From contig CAIOJR010000041.1 of assembly GCA_903858685.1 (NCBI GenBank), positions 1 through 56,000 of the forward strand: 56,000 nt of DNA, given 5' to 3'. Position numbers and translations under genes: made by a program. Position 1 is the stretch's first letter. Each line of letters starts with the position of its first letter. The notes below the pieces were generated by a model. The model saw only the letters and a program-made list of their open reading frames with translations. It did not search any database and had not been told where the DNA came from. This stretch comes from an uncultured Caulobacterales bacterium (lineage in GTDB: Bacteria > Pseudomonadota > Alphaproteobacteria > Caulobacterales > Caulobacteraceae). This document shows positions 36,876-46,090 of this stretch, one piece after another.

Positions 36876-37573
36876 TAGTTCAGTTCCTTCTGAAAAAACG
36901 CCAGGGTCGCATCATTCGCCTTTTTGGCGTCTGCGGCGTGATAGTGCTGACCCCCAATGCGTGCAAAAGCATGATCGCGTCCTGGGTAGATGTCGAGTTG
37001 AACCTGGGGATTGGCCGATAGTGCAGAGATGATCTGGTCTCGCGCTGCCGCGGGTGTGAACTGGTCGTCTTCGGCAATATGCAACAGCACCGGATGGTCA
37101 AGTCCGGTCGATTCCACTATCCGCTTGTCCAGACCGACGCCATAATAGCCAACACTGGCGTCCGCATCTGTGCGTATCGCCGTCAGGAAAGCGAGGAGCC
37201 CGCCGAGGCAATAGCCGACCGCGCCAACCTTGTCTGTGCACCCGATGTCCTTGCGGATATGCCTTATCGTCGCTGCGATATCTGAAACGCCCTTGTCGAC
37301 GTCGAAGGCATTAAAGAGCTCAAATGCGCGTTTCCATTCGCCTTCGCTTTGGTCGGTCAGCTCAATCCCGGGCTCAATGCGCCAGAAGAGATCTGGGACG
37401 ATCGCCAGATAGCCCGCGCTGGCGAGCCAATCCGCCACGCCCCGCATTACGGCGTTGACGCCGAAGATTTCCTGGATCACCACCACTGCGGGCGCAGGCT
37501 GATGGGCCGGTCTTGCCACATAGGCGGAAAAGGAGCCGTCTGGTGTTGTGATCGTCGCCGTTTCAGTGGTCAT
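36875..37573 (-). CDS. dienelactone hydrolase family protein
   Basis: Alpha/beta hydrolase of 232 residues. The nucleophile is Cys123-type in GYCLGG, the acid is in AEDDQFTP, and the His is in GRDHAFAR. The N-terminal VVVIQEIFGVN segment is typical of the DLH family. Substrates of such chromosomal copies are usually unknown. It precedes the quinone oxidoreductase on the same strand with overlapping stop and start, suggesting a small detoxification pair, which is inference. Confidence 0.9.
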   Translation of the reverse strand: MTTETATITTPDGSFSAYVARPAHQPAPAVVVIQEIFGVNAVMRGVADWLASAGYLAIVPDLFWRIEPGIELTDQSEGEWKRAFELFNAFDVDKGVSDIAATIRHIRKDIGCTDKVGAVGYCLGGLLAFLTAIRTDADASVGYYGVGLDKRIVESTGLDHPVLLHIAEDDQFTPAAARDQIISALSANPQVQLDIYPGRDHAFARIGGQHYHAADAKKANDATLAFFQKELN

Positions 37574-37664
37574 AGTGCTGTCCTTGATCTGCCGAAGAAC
37601 GCTCGTTCTCGATCGGAAATTTGGCTAAGCGGGACCTTAATGTCGAGGGCCTTGGGAGTCTGCC

Positions 37665-37919
37665 ATGAAGATGAAAATCGAAGTCGAATGCACGCCTGAA
37701 GAGGCGCGGAGCTTTCTGGGCCTGCCGGATGTTTCGGGATTGAATGCGCACCTGGTGGAAGAGATGAAAAAGCGGATGGAAGGCAATATGAATATGTTGC
37801 AGCCAGACGAGTTGATGAAAACGTGGATGGCTTTTGGCGGGCAGGCGCAGGAGCAATTCCGCAAACTCATGACGGCCGCTGCGAGCGCGAGCATGTCCGG
37901 AACCCCGCCAAAACGATGA
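37665..37919 (+). CDS. small DUF6489-like protein
   Basis: An 84-residue, charged, cytoplasmic protein beginning MKMKIEVECTPEEARSFLGLPDV and containing VEEMKKRMEGNMNMLQPDELMKTWM. It resembles the short alphaproteobacterial proteins grouped as DUF6489; this is from recollection of the family pattern, not a search. Predicted two-helix, Met-rich in the middle. The stop overlaps the mnmE start (ATGA), so translation of mnmE is coupled to it. No known function. Confidence 0.75.
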   Translation: MKMKIEVECTPEEARSFLGLPDVSGLNAHLVEEMKKRMEGNMNMLQPDELMKTWMAFGGQAQEQFRKLMTAAASASMSGTPPKR

Positions 37920-39223
37920 ACGATACAATATATGCCCTGGCGTCGGCATCTGGGCGCGCGGCGGTCTGCGTGGTCCGCATATCCGGACGAGACTCAGGCC
38001 TTGTCATTGAACGCCTGACCCATCGCTCTCGTCCGGGGCAGCGCAAGGCAAGTTTGCGCAAGCTGTTTGACAATGATGGGGGGCTGCTGGATGAGGCGCT
38101 GGTGCTATATTTCGCGGGTCCAGCGAGCTTTACCGGGGAAGATGCAGCGGAGCTCCACCTGCATGGCGGCCGCGCCGTTGTCACAGGCGTTTTGGAGGCC
38201 CTGGCGGCTTTGGGCCTCCGGCAGGCCATGCCGGGCGAGTTTACCAGGCGGGCTTTCGAGCACGGCAAGATGTCACTGGCTGAGGCGGAAGGAATCGCCG
38301 ACCTGGTTGACTCCGAAACCAGTGCGCAGCGGGCTCAGGCGCTGGGACAGATGTCGGGGGCGCTGGATCAACGGTTCGCCGTCTGGCGGGCCGCCCTGAT
38401 TGAAAGCCTCGCTCTGATGGAGGCAGCCATTGATTTTCCTGATGAAGACCTGCCGCCGGATGTCGCTAATGGCGCACTTGCGGTTCTGGCCTCGCTTCGG
38501 GCTGATCTGGCGTCGGCGCTCACGGACCGCCGAGGCGAACGGATCAGAGAGGGCTTGCGCGTCGCATTGATCGGACCGCCGAATGTGGGCAAATCCAGTC
38601 TCTTTAACGGCCTGATCGGTCGCGACGCCGCAATTGTAACGTCAACCCCCGGAACCACACGAGACGTTATTGAGGCCGGGATGATGTTGAACGGTTATCA
38701 TGTGATCATCGCGGACACGGCTGGTGAGCGGGATACGACGGACGAGATTGAAGCGGAGGGCGTCAGGCGCGCCCATGCCTGGGCGCAACAGGCGGATTTG
38801 CGGATTTGGGTCAGGGATGCGTCGCAATTGACGGCGGATCCTGGTCAGGAGCGTGTCGGCCCTAACGACCTGGGTTCCGACTGGGTCGTATATAACAAGG
38901 CGGACATTGGCCCTGCCCCGCAGTCCCCTGTATCCGCCCTGACGGGTGCGGGCGTTGACTTGCTTTTGGATCGTATCGGCGCGTTTGCGGCCGAGGTGCT
39001 TGGTGGGAGTGATTTCCCGGCGTCAACCAGGGCCCGGCATCGCGTTCTGCTCGAAACGGCTGTGTATCATCTCGACCAGGCGATAAGCCATTTTGGAGGC
39101 GCGGCGGAATTGGTCGGGGAGGATATTCGGCTCGCATGTCGATCGCTTGAGCGCCTCTCGGGGCGCATCGGTGCGGAGGACGTCCTGGAACGGGTCTTTG
39201 CTAGTTTCTGCATCGGCAAGTGA
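37916..39223 (+). CDS. mnmE: tRNA uridine-5-carboxymethylaminomethyl modification GTPase MnmE
   Basis: With MnmG, modifies wobble uridine 34 of several tRNAs. The 435 residues have an N-terminal folate-binding domain (residues 1-115, [19 protein letters not shown]), a helical domain, and an inserted G domain with [10 protein letters not shown] (220-229), [17 protein letters not shown] and NKAD, then the C-terminal CIGK with the conserved Cys. Coupled to the upstream small gene by ATGA. Three parS sites separate it from mnmG. Confidence 0.96.
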   Translation: MNDTIYALASASGRAAVCVVRISGRDSGLVIERLTHRSRPGQRKASLRKLFDNDGGLLDEALVLYFAGPASFTGEDAAELHLHGGRAVVTGVLEALAALGLRQAMPGEFTRRAFEHGKMSLAEAEGIADLVDSETSAQRAQALGQMSGALDQRFAVWRAALIESLALMEAAIDFPDEDLPPDVANGALAVLASLRADLASALTDRRGERIREGLRVALIGPPNVGKSSLFNGLIGRDAAIVTSTPGTTRDVIEAGMMLNGYHVIIADTAGERDTTDEIEAEGVRRAHAWAQQADLRIWVRDASQLTADPGQERVGPNDLGSDWVVYNKADIGPAPQSPVSALTGAGVDLLLDRIGAFAAEVLGGSDFPASTRARHRVLLETAVYHLDQAISHFGGAAELVGEDIRLACRSLERLSGRIGAEDVLERVFASFCIGK

Positions 39224-39224
39224 G

Positions 39225-39240
39225 TGTTTCACGTGAAACG
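39225..39240. promoter_or_regulatory. parS site 1
   Basis: TGTTTCACGTGAAACG: matches the universal bacterial parS palindrome at 15 of 16 positions (last base differs). It begins two bases after the mnmE stop. Confidence 0.9.
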
Positions 39241-39279
39241 CTCGCGGATTGCCTGTCGTCGGGCTTGGGACATGTGTGA

Positions 39280-39295
39280 TGTTCCACGTGAAACA
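39280..39295. promoter_or_regulatory. parS site 2
   Basis: TGTTCCACGTGAAACA: full match to the parS consensus TGTTNCACGTGAAACA. Centre of the three-site cluster by order, 55 bases from site 1. Confidence 0.93.
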
Positions 39296-39374
39296 TGGTA
39301 TAGCCCGGTCTGACCCGGCCATACCGAAGATGTCCCGGTCGAAGCTATATGGGCAATGTGGTAAACGCCTTCTG

Positions 39375-39390
39375 TGTTTCACGTGAAACC
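39375..39390. promoter_or_regulatory. parS site 3
   Basis: TGTTTCACGTGAAACC: one terminal mismatch to the consensus. It lies 95 bases from site 2 and 80 bases before the mnmG ATG. Confidence 0.9.
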
Positions 39391-39469
39391 ATGAAAAGCT
39401 CGACGCGGTCAGATCCAGTCGGTACAAACCAGCCCGAACTCACTCTCTCTTTTGGCGGCCGAAAACCCA

Positions 39470-41326
39470 ATGCACTGGGATGTCATCATTATTGGCGGAG
39501 GCCACGCAGGCGCCGAGGCGGCGGCGGCGTCAGCACGCATCGGCGCAAGAACACTTCTCGTGACCCACAAGCTGGAAACGCTTGGGGAAATGTCGTGCAA
39601 TCCCGCAATTGGCGGCTTGGGCAAAGGTCACCTCGTCCGGGAAATTGATGCCCTGGATGGAGTTATGGGGCGAATGGCCGATCAGGCCGGCCTGCAGTTC
39701 CGCATGTTGAATCGCTCAAAGGGGCCGGCGGTGCGCGGCCCCCGGGCGCAGATTGATCGGAAGCTGTATCGACAGGCCATGCAAGCAGAGCTGAGAGCAA
39801 CACCCAATCTCTCGCTCCGCGCTAGCGCGGTGGACGACCTGATTGTGGATCAGGGCCGGGTGACAGGTGTCGTGTTTGATAATGGCGAAACCGCCACTGC
39901 GGCTGCCGTGGTCTTGACCACCGGAACCTTCCTGAAAGGTGTCATTCATCGCGGCGACGTCCGGATATCGGCGGGGCGGGACGGCGAGGCGCCGTCGATC
40001 GGCTTGTCAGACAGACTTTACGCATCCGGCCTCATGATGGGCCGATTGAAAACGGGAACGCCCGCCCGGCTCGATGGCCGCACGATAGATTGGGCAGCGT
40101 TGGACCGACAGGAGGGTGATGATCCGCCGACCCCATTCTCGTTTTTGAACAAGACAATTGAGCGGCCCCAACTGGCCTGCGGAGTGACATGGACAACGCA
40201 GGAGACGCATCGGATTATTGCGGATCGGCTGAGCGAATCCGCCGTCTATGGCGGTAAGGTCACCGGGGTAGGGCCGCGCTACTGCCCGTCCATTGAAGAC
40301 AAGGTGGTTCGATTTGCGGACAAATCGGCGCATCAGATATTTCTCGAGCCTGAAGGCTATGATGACCCCACCGTATACCCCAACGGCATTTCAACATCGG
40401 TGTCGGAAGAGACGCAAGATCTGTTCCTGCGCACAATTCCGGGACTGAAGCAGGTCGAGGTGTTCCGGTATGGATACGCCATTGAATACGACTATGTGGA
40501 CCCGAGGGAATTGGCCCCGACATTGGAGGTCAAGCGGTTGCCGGGGCTGTTTCTGGCAGGCCAGATCAATGGCACGACTGGCTATGAAGAAGCCGCAGCC
40601 CAAGGCTTGGTGGCGGGATTGAATGCGGCGCGAAAGGCCGGCGGCCAGGACGGGGTCATTTTCGCGCGGGACGAGGCCTATATCGGCGTTATGATCGATG
40701 ATCTGGTCACGCGCGGTGTCACTGAGCCATACCGGATGTTCACCAGCCGCGCTGAATTCCGATTGTTGCTAAGGGCGGACAATGCCGATCAGCGCCTCAC
40801 GGCCAAGGGCCAGTCGATAGGTCTCGTGGCTTCCAACCGGTGGCGGGTGTTTGCTGAAAAGGCGGCGGCGCTGAATGAGGCCAGAACCCAGGCCAAGTCC
40901 CACACCCTGACACCATCACAGGGCGCGCAATATGGCCTGGCCTTGAATGCAGATGGCCAGCGTAGAAATGTGTTCCAACTCCTCGCCCAGCATGACGTGA
41001 GCATGGACCGCCTGATCGCGATCTGGCCGGAATTGGCGCACTGGACGCCGCAAGCGCGGGAGCAGGTCGAGATCGATGCGCTCTATGCCGGCTATCTCGA
41101 CCGCCAGGCCGCCGATGTGGCGGCGTTCCGACGGGATGAAAATCTGCGTTTGGACCCTGATCTTGACTACCAGTCCATCGGCGGTCTCAGCAATGAGGCG
41201 CGGGAAAAGCTCGCAGCGGTGCAGCCTGTGACCCTGGGTCAGGCCGGGCGAATTGAAGGTCTGACGGCCGGAGCACTCACTGCCCTTCTCGCTCATGTTC
41301 GCAGAAACACCGATGACGCAGCCTGA
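39470..41326 (+). CDS. mnmG: tRNA uridine-5-carboxymethylaminomethyl modification enzyme MnmG
   Basis: FAD-dependent partner of MnmE. The 618 residues start with the dinucleotide fold [17 protein letters not shown], then [61 protein letters not shown]-like [15 protein letters not shown] with the catalytic Cys, and [21 protein letters not shown] at 39470 was chosen because it starts two residues before the FAD motif as in homologues; a TTG at 39452 is in frame, and neither has a clear ribosome-binding site. The end overlaps rsmG. Confidence 0.96.
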   Translation: MHWDVIIIGGGHAGAEAAAASARIGARTLLVTHKLETLGEMSCNPAIGGLGKGHLVREIDALDGVMGRMADQAGLQFRMLNRSKGPAVRGPRAQIDRKLYRQAMQAELRATPNLSLRASAVDDLIVDQGRVTGVVFDNGETATAAAVVLTTGTFLKGVIHRGDVRISAGRDGEAPSIGLSDRLYASGLMMGRLKTGTPARLDGRTIDWAALDRQEGDDPPTPFSFLNKTIERPQLACGVTWTTQETHRIIADRLSESAVYGGKVTGVGPRYCPSIEDKVVRFADKSAHQIFLEPEGYDDPTVYPNGISTSVSEETQDLFLRTIPGLKQVEVFRYGYAIEYDYVDPRELAPTLEVKRLPGLFLAGQINGTTGYEEAAAQGLVAGLNAARKAGGQDGVIFARDEAYIGVMIDDLVTRGVTEPYRMFTSRAEFRLLLRADNADQRLTAKGQSIGLVASNRWRVFAEKAAALNEARTQAKSHTLTPSQGAQYGLALNADGQRRNVFQLLAQHDVSMDRLIAIWPELAHWTPQAREQVEIDALYAGYLDRQAADVAAFRRDENLRLDPDLDYQSIGGLSNEAREKLAAVQPVTLGQAGRIEGLTAGALTALLAHVRRNTDDAA

Positions 41327-41981
41327 CTTTCCGCCCGACCTGAGCCCTACCGCCAGCGGCGCCGGCTTCTCCCGGTCTGACTTCGTCTCGCAGACGGGGG
41401 CGTGCGACCAGGCCATGCAGGACATGGACGCCTATCTGTCTTTGCTCAGCGATTGGAATGAGCGGATGAACCTGGTCGGGCCGTCGGCTCTGGCGACCTT
41501 TTGGGGACGCCATGCATTCGACAGCGCCCAACTATTGCGGACCGCGCCCAATGCGAAAACATGGGTGGACCTGGGAGCGGGTGCTGGTTTTCCAGGTCTT
41601 GTGCTGGCGATTCTGCTAAAAAACAGACCAGGCGCTACCGTGCATCTGGTGGAAAGTATGGCCAAGCGCTGCGGGTTTTTACGCGTGGTTTCGGCCGAAT
41701 TGAAATTACCCACACAAGTCCACAATGCTCGCGCCGAATCGCTTCACTTATCCCCAGTGGATGTGGTGACGGCGCGCGCGCTGGCCCCACTGCCTAAGCT
41801 TTTGCAGTATGCTTATCCTGTTCTCCGCGGTCATACCGTCGGCTTGTTCCTAAAGGGACGAGACGTCGAAACGGAAATCGGAGAGGCGCGCAAATCCTGG
41901 ACCTTCGATGCGACACTGATTCCCAGTGAGAGCGATCGGGAGGGCCGGATACTCAAGATCCAGAGGCTGAACCGTGTCTAA
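41295..41981 (+). CDS. rsmG: 16S rRNA (guanine527-N7)-methyltransferase
   Basis: SAM-dependent methylation of G527 in 16S rRNA. 228 residues from the ATG at 41295 (overlapping mnmG by 32 bases); an ATG at 41313 would give a shorter form. The family motifs are [31 protein letters not shown] (SAM binding), [14 protein letters not shown], and [13 protein letters not shown]. The ending overlaps the parA GTG. mnmG-rsmG-parA-parB is the classic origin-proximal order. Confidence 0.95.
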   Translation: MFAETPMTQPDFPPDLSPTASGAGFSRSDFVSQTGACDQAMQDMDAYLSLLSDWNERMNLVGPSALATFWGRHAFDSAQLLRTAPNAKTWVDLGAGAGFPGLVLAILLKNRPGATVHLVESMAKRCGFLRVVSAELKLPTQVHNARAESLHLSPVDVVTARALAPLPKLLQYAYPVLRGHTVGLFLKGRDVETEIGEARKSWTFDATLIPSESDREGRILKIQRLNRV

Positions 41982-42792
41982 CACCACCCTACCCAATCCC
42001 CCCCGCGTCCTGGCTGTGGCCAATCAAAAGGGCGGCGTGGGCAAGACGACAACGGCCATCAATCTCGGAACAGCGCTTGCCGCTGTGGGGGAGAGGGTCC
42101 TGATCATTGATATTGATCCTCAGGGTAACGCTTCGACGGGGTTGGGCGTTCGAAGGGAGCATCGGGCCAAGACCATTTATGACGTGCTGGTGGGCGAAGC
42201 CGGTCTGGCCGACGCCATCGTCAAAACATCCGTGCCCGGCCTGGACCTGACGCCATCCGATGCGGATCTGTCGGGCGCCGAACTGGAGCTTGGCAATGCG
42301 CCACGCCGGTCTTATCGCCTGCGCGACGCGATCGAAGCCATGGCGGCTGCAGTCAGCGGCTATAACTATGTCCTGATTGATTGCCCTCCTTCGCTGAATC
42401 TCTTGACGGTCAACGCCATGTCGGCTGCGGACGCTGTACTGGTTCCCCTGCAGTGCGAGTTTTTCGCCCTGGAAGGTCTGACGCAGCTGATGCGAACGAT
42501 CGAACTGGTGCGGGGCAGCCTCAACCCCAAGCTCGAGATTCAGGGTGTGGTGCTGACAATGTTTGACCGACGCAACAGCCTCTCCGAACAGGTTGCGGCC
42601 GATGTCCGCGAGCATTTCGGGGATAAGGTCTACAAGGCAGTCATCCCCCGGAACGTGCGGATCTCTGAAGCGCCGTCATTTGGAAAACCGGCTCTGATCT
42701 ACGACCTGAAATGTGCAGGCAGCCAGGCCTATCTCAAACTCGCCCGCGAACTGGTTGGCCGCGAGCGTGACCGCCGCGCAAAAGCCGCCTGA
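41974..42792 (+). CDS. parA: chromosome partitioning ATPase ParA
   Basis: Walker-type ATPase that moves ParB-parS complexes to opposite cell poles. The 272 residues contain the deviant Walker A KGGVGKTTT (about 20-28), DIDPQGNASTGLG, LIDCPPSLNLLTVNA and CEFFALEGL, with the C-terminal NVRISEAPSFGKP and YDLKCAGSQAYLKLA. The start is GTG at 41974, overlapping the rsmG stop. parB follows after 11 bases. Confidence 0.96.
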   Translation: MSNTTLPNPPRVLAVANQKGGVGKTTTAINLGTALAAVGERVLIIDIDPQGNASTGLGVRREHRAKTIYDVLVGEAGLADAIVKTSVPGLDLTPSDADLSGAELELGNAPRRSYRLRDAIEAMAAAVSGYNYVLIDCPPSLNLLTVNAMSAADAVLVPLQCEFFALEGLTQLMRTIELVRGSLNPKLEIQGVVLTMFDRRNSLSEQVAADVREHFGDKVYKAVIPRNVRISEAPSFGKPALIYDLKCAGSQAYLKLARELVGRERDRRAKAA

Positions 42793-42803
42793 GGATAAGG
42801 ACG

Positions 42804-43727
42804 ATGGCCGAACCGACGACAGGGCAACCTGCAGGACGACGTGGGCTGGGGCGCGGCTTGTCAGCCCTGTTGGGAGAAAGCGATCCCGCCCTTGCGGCGG
42901 CGCAGCCGGAAATCGTGGTCGCGGAGGGCCTGACCGCGCGCGAAACGCCCATTGAGCTGCTGCGCCGCAATCCCGACCAGCCGCGCCGTGTTTTCAACGA
43001 AGATGAGCTGGAAGAGTTGTCCAACTCGATTCGGGAGAAGGGAATTCTCCAGCCCATTCTGGTGAGACCGGCGCCAGGCGCGCCGGGCGAATTCCAGATT
43101 GTGGCAGGTGAGCGGCGGTGGCGTGCGGCTCAGCGCGCGGGGCTCCATACCGTTCCGATTCTGGTGCGCGAGTTCGATGACCTCGACGTGCTGGAAATCG
43201 GCATAATCGAAAACGTCCAACGGGCAGACCTCAATCCGCTCGAAGAGGCCATGGGCTACAAGGTATTGATTGATCGCTTTGGTCGTACGCAAGATGCGGT
43301 GGCTCTCACGGTCGGCAAGAGCCGCAGTCACGTGGCCAACATGTTGCGCCTGCTGAATCTGCCTGAAGGCGTGCGCGACCATCTGGCGGAGGGACGGATC
43401 AGCACAGGCCATGCTCGCGCTATTGCGACCGCCCCCGATCCGGACGCCCTTGCCGAGTCTATCGTTCGCCACGGTCTGTCGGTTCGTCAGGCCGAGCAGA
43501 TGGCCCGCAAAACGCTTGAGCGGCCCAAGGCTGGAACGAAAGGGCCGCGACTGTCGTCACGATCAACAGGTCGAGATGCGGACACGACGGCCCTGGAACA
43601 CGACCTGTCCGAAGCGCTCGGACTTGAGGTGGAGGTTCTTGACCGAAATGGCGAAGGTGAGTTGCGTATCCGTTACAAGACCCTGGAACAGCTGGACGAG
43701 GTCTGTCGCCGCCTGAGCGAGAGTTGA
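42804..43727 (+). CDS. parB: chromosome partitioning protein ParB
   Basis: CTP-dependent DNA clamp that loads at parS and spreads. The 307 residues begin with the ParA-interacting GRRGLGRGLSALLGE, then the N-terminal CTPase domain with PDQPRRVF, the GERRWRA motif and ENVQRADLNPLEEA, a helix-turn-helix with GRTQDAVALTVGKSRSHVANMLRLL, and a C-terminal dimer domain ending LDEVCRRLSES. The three parS sites lie about 3.5 kb upstream. Confidence 0.96.
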   Translation: MAEPTTGQPAGRRGLGRGLSALLGESDPALAAAQPEIVVAEGLTARETPIELLRRNPDQPRRVFNEDELEELSNSIREKGILQPILVRPAPGAPGEFQIVAGERRWRAAQRAGLHTVPILVREFDDLDVLEIGIIENVQRADLNPLEEAMGYKVLIDRFGRTQDAVALTVGKSRSHVANMLRLLNLPEGVRDHLAEGRISTGHARAIATAPDPDALAESIVRHGLSVRQAEQMARKTLERPKAGTKGPRLSSRSTGRDADTTALEHDLSEALGLEVEVLDRNGEGELRIRYKTLEQLDEVCRRLSES

Positions 43728-43798
43728 ACAACTCGGGTGTCTTCCAACGAAGCGAACACCTGTTCGTCGCAAAAAAGGCTCTAATCATATAGGGTTAT

Positions 43799-43834
43799 GA
43801 GCAAAATCCGATCTAATCCTATCGGATTTTGCTC
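43799..43834. repeat. perfect 14-bp inverted repeat between parB and nth
   Basis: GAGCAAAATCCGAT (43799-43812), an 8-base loop, and its exact complement (43821-43834). It ends at the nth stop codon. There is no T run on the parB side (CTCTATG follows). It likely acts as a bidirectional transcript end for convergent parB and nth, but the length and AT content are unusual here. Confidence 0.8.
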
Positions 43835-44481
43835 TATGTCTGGCCGCGCGAAGGGCAAAGGTCTGCGAGAAAGCAAAGATCGCATTTCGGTTTGCGCGCG
43901 ATACAGACATAGCGTCCGTGGAGAATGAGCCAATGGTGGGCGCGTGTCAGCCAGGGCTCCGGGATGACAGCTTTCAACTCCAGCTCCACGGCCTCGGGCG
44001 TCTTGCCGCGGGCGAGACCCAGACGGTGCGACACCCGAAATACGTGAGTATCAACCGCCACGGCGGGTTCTATCCCCATTTCGTTGAGGACAACGCTGGC
44101 GGTCTTGCGCCCAACGCCAGGAAGGGCTTCCAGGGCGACGCGGTTGAGGGGCGTTTCTCCCCCGTGCAGATCGAGAATGATCTGCGAAAGGGCGATCACG
44201 TTTCTGGCCTTGTTGCGATAGAGCCCGATGGTCTTGATCAGCTCCGTCAGTCGCTCGAGACCCAGATCAAGCATGGCGCGAGGCGTGTCGGCTATGGCGA
44301 AGAGACGATTTGTGGCCTTGTTGACGGAAACATCGGTCGCCTGAGCAGATAGGGCGACCGCTACGACCAGGGTATATGGACTGTGATAGTGCAATTCCGT
44401 GCGCGGATGGGGTTCCTTCGCTTCGAATCTGCGGAACATTTCGGCGATCGCAGGGGTCGAAGCCGTCATGGTGCAATCCAT
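43834..44481 (-). CDS. nth: endonuclease III
   Basis: Base-excision repair DNA glycosylase and AP lyase for oxidised pyrimidines. The product is 215 residues. It has the helix-hairpin-helix LPGVGRKTASVVL with catalytic Lys126, catalytic Asp144 in VAVDTHVFRVSHRL, and the [4Fe-4S] cluster Cys-x6-Cys-x2-Cys-x5-Cys near the C-terminus. The ATG at 44481 was chosen because GAGGG sits 8 bases upstream; an ATG at 44469 is also in frame. It is convergent with parB and divergent from the DUF2244 gene. Confidence 0.94.
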   Translation of the reverse strand: MDCTMTASTPAIAEMFRRFEAKEPHPRTELHYHSPYTLVVAVALSAQATDVSVNKATNRLFAIADTPRAMLDLGLERLTELIKTIGLYRNKARNVIALSQIILDLHGGETPLNRVALEALPGVGRKTASVVLNEMGIEPAVAVDTHVFRVSHRLGLARGKTPEAVELELKAVIPEPWLTRAHHWLILHGRYVCIARKPKCDLCFLADLCPSRGQT

Positions 44482-44529
44482 TCTGAGAACCCTCTGGCGG
44501 ACGGCGTTGGGCCGCGCCATATCACCCGC

Positions 44530-45045
44530 ATGACAAGGTCGGAAGACAATGCAGATGGTGGCGGGAAGATATATCTCGATCAACCCCTCTTGCCTAACCG
44601 TTCACTGTCGCGGCGCGGCATGTGGATCGTTTTCGGCGTCATCGCCGCGTTCAACGGGCTGACGATCGCTTTTCTCTTGATCATTGGGGCTTACCCCGTG
44701 CCGTTCTTTGTGGGGCTTGACCTGGTTGGTCTCGGCGTCGCCTTTGCGGTCATCGAGCACCGGCGCAAGACGCATTATGAACAGCTCCGCGTGTCCAGTG
44801 ATGCGGTCGAGGTCTTGCGCCGTCAGGGCGGCGTAGCGCGATCCGTTTGGTCGACAGCCCCTGTCTTTACCCGGGTGCTGCTCGATACGTCTGACGAGGA
44901 TGCGCCCCGGTTGAGCCTGGCCTCGTCGGGTCGGGAATTGAGAATAGGGACCGACCTCGGACCAGACCGACGCCTGCGTTTGGCTTCAGATCTGCAGGCC
45001 GCGATCCGTCAGGCCAGAAACGAGCGCTATTTCGGCGAGGCCTGA
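44530..45045 (+). CDS. DUF2244 family membrane protein
   Basis: About 171 residues with two hydrophobic segments (about 30-50 WIVFGVIAAFNGLTIAFLL and 55-72 PFFVGLDLVGLGVAF) followed by a cytoplasmic PH-like part (THYEQLRVSSDAVEVLRR, WSTAPVFTRVLL). This layout matches DUF2244 (integral membrane proteins of alphaproteobacteria, function unknown). ATG at 44530 gives MTRSEDNADGG; the upstream frame to 44383 lies antisense to nth. The 48 bases between its start and that of nth must contain both promoters or they overlap. Confidence 0.82.
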   Translation: MTRSEDNADGGGKIYLDQPLLPNRSLSRRGMWIVFGVIAAFNGLTIAFLLIIGAYPVPFFVGLDLVGLGVAFAVIEHRRKTHYEQLRVSSDAVEVLRRQGGVARSVWSTAPVFTRVLLDTSDEDAPRLSLASSGRELRIGTDLGPDRRLRLASDLQAAIRQARNERYFGEA

Positions 45046-45152
45046 GCCGTGCATGTTTTCCAGACCGCAAGAAGCGGGCGGATTTTCCGGAGTGCGCCCT
45101 GTAGGTTCTGATCACAGGTTGCAATGTGTGAGATCAGAAGCCGAGCCCGCCA

Positions 45153-46040
45153 ATGACCCAGACCCTAGAGATTCAGTCCGCGTTTTCGGAACGTGCCGCG
45201 GATTTCCAGCGAATGGAAACCGTCCTGGCCTGGCTTGCAGACCACTGGCGAGATCATCCATCGCTGGATTCAGCGGCCCATGCGGCGGGACTATCGCCTC
45301 ACCATTTTCAGCGAATCTTCACGCGGTGGGCAGGCGTCAGTCCGAAGACGTTCGTTTCGGCTATAGCTCACGCAGAAGCCCGCCGTGTATTGAATGCGGG
45401 CGCCACCGTATTGGATGCGGCCTTTGAAGCCGGACTGTCCGGCCCATCCCGGCTACATGACCTATTTATCGCCCACGAAAACGTCACCCCGGGCGAGGCG
45501 CGACGGCGGGGCGAGGGTCTGACCATGCGTCTGGGCAGGGCCGCCACGCCATTTGGCGAGGGGGTCTTCGCCATGACGGATCGCGGACTGGCGGGCCTGG
45601 GCTTTTGCGACACAGGCGATGCGACGGCTGCGCAGGATCTGACGAGACGCTGGCCAGCTGCACAATGGGTCAATGACGACAACCTTGCGGCCGACTATGC
45701 GAAGCGGATTTTTGGCGATGCTCACTCAGGTCCCCTGCCTTTGGTGCTCATCGGGCCGCCTTTCCATGTGCAGGTTTGGAAAGCGCTCCTCGCCATACCT
45801 GCGGGCGCAACAGCGACCTATGGGGATGTGGCGCGACTGGCGGGGCGGCCTGGCGCGTTCCGGGCGACCGGAGCGGCCATCGGCGCCAATCCCATATCCT
45901 GGCTCATCCCCTGCCACCGCGCCATCGCCCGGGATGGACGGCTGACGGGCTATCACTGGGGTTTGCCTCGCAAGGCCGCGATGCTGGGCCTGGAGGCGGT
46001 AGGCCTCTATGGCGACGGTTCTGCCCAGGGACAGGGATGA
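45153..46040 (+). CDS. AraC-type HTH fused to O6-methylguanine-DNA methyltransferase (Ada-like)
   Basis: A 295-residue two-domain protein. Residues about 22-115 form an AraC helix-turn-helix (AAHAAGLSPHHFQRIFTRWAG, SPKTFVSAI). Residues about 125-285 form the methyltransferase, with FHVQVWKALLAIPAGATATYGDVA, the acceptor Cys in ISWLIPCHRAI, and GYHWGLPRKAAML. The N-terminal zinc domain that senses methyl phosphotriesters in E. coli Ada is missing, so it corresponds to the Ada B-C part. It repairs O6-alkylguanine by self-alkylation and may control its own gene; the latter is inference. Confidence 0.9.
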   Translation: MTQTLEIQSAFSERAADFQRMETVLAWLADHWRDHPSLDSAAHAAGLSPHHFQRIFTRWAGVSPKTFVSAIAHAEARRVLNAGATVLDAAFEAGLSGPSRLHDLFIAHENVTPGEARRRGEGLTMRLGRAATPFGEGVFAMTDRGLAGLGFCDTGDATAAQDLTRRWPAAQWVNDDNLAADYAKRIFGDAHSGPLPLVLIGPPFHVQVWKALLAIPAGATATYGDVARLAGRPGAFRATGAAIGANPISWLIPCHRAIARDGRLTGYHWGLPRKAAMLGLEAVGLYGDGSAQGQG

Positions 46041-46090
46041 GACAAACCGTCGCCCTTTGCCTTTGACCTCAAAGCGGCTCATATCGGCCC

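Noticed and set aside
45108-45137. Imperfect inverted repeat CTGATCACA ... TGTGAGATCAG ahead of the AraC-Ogt gene.
   Set aside because: Needs a two-base bulge and has no supporting second copy; could be an operator but evidence is too thin.
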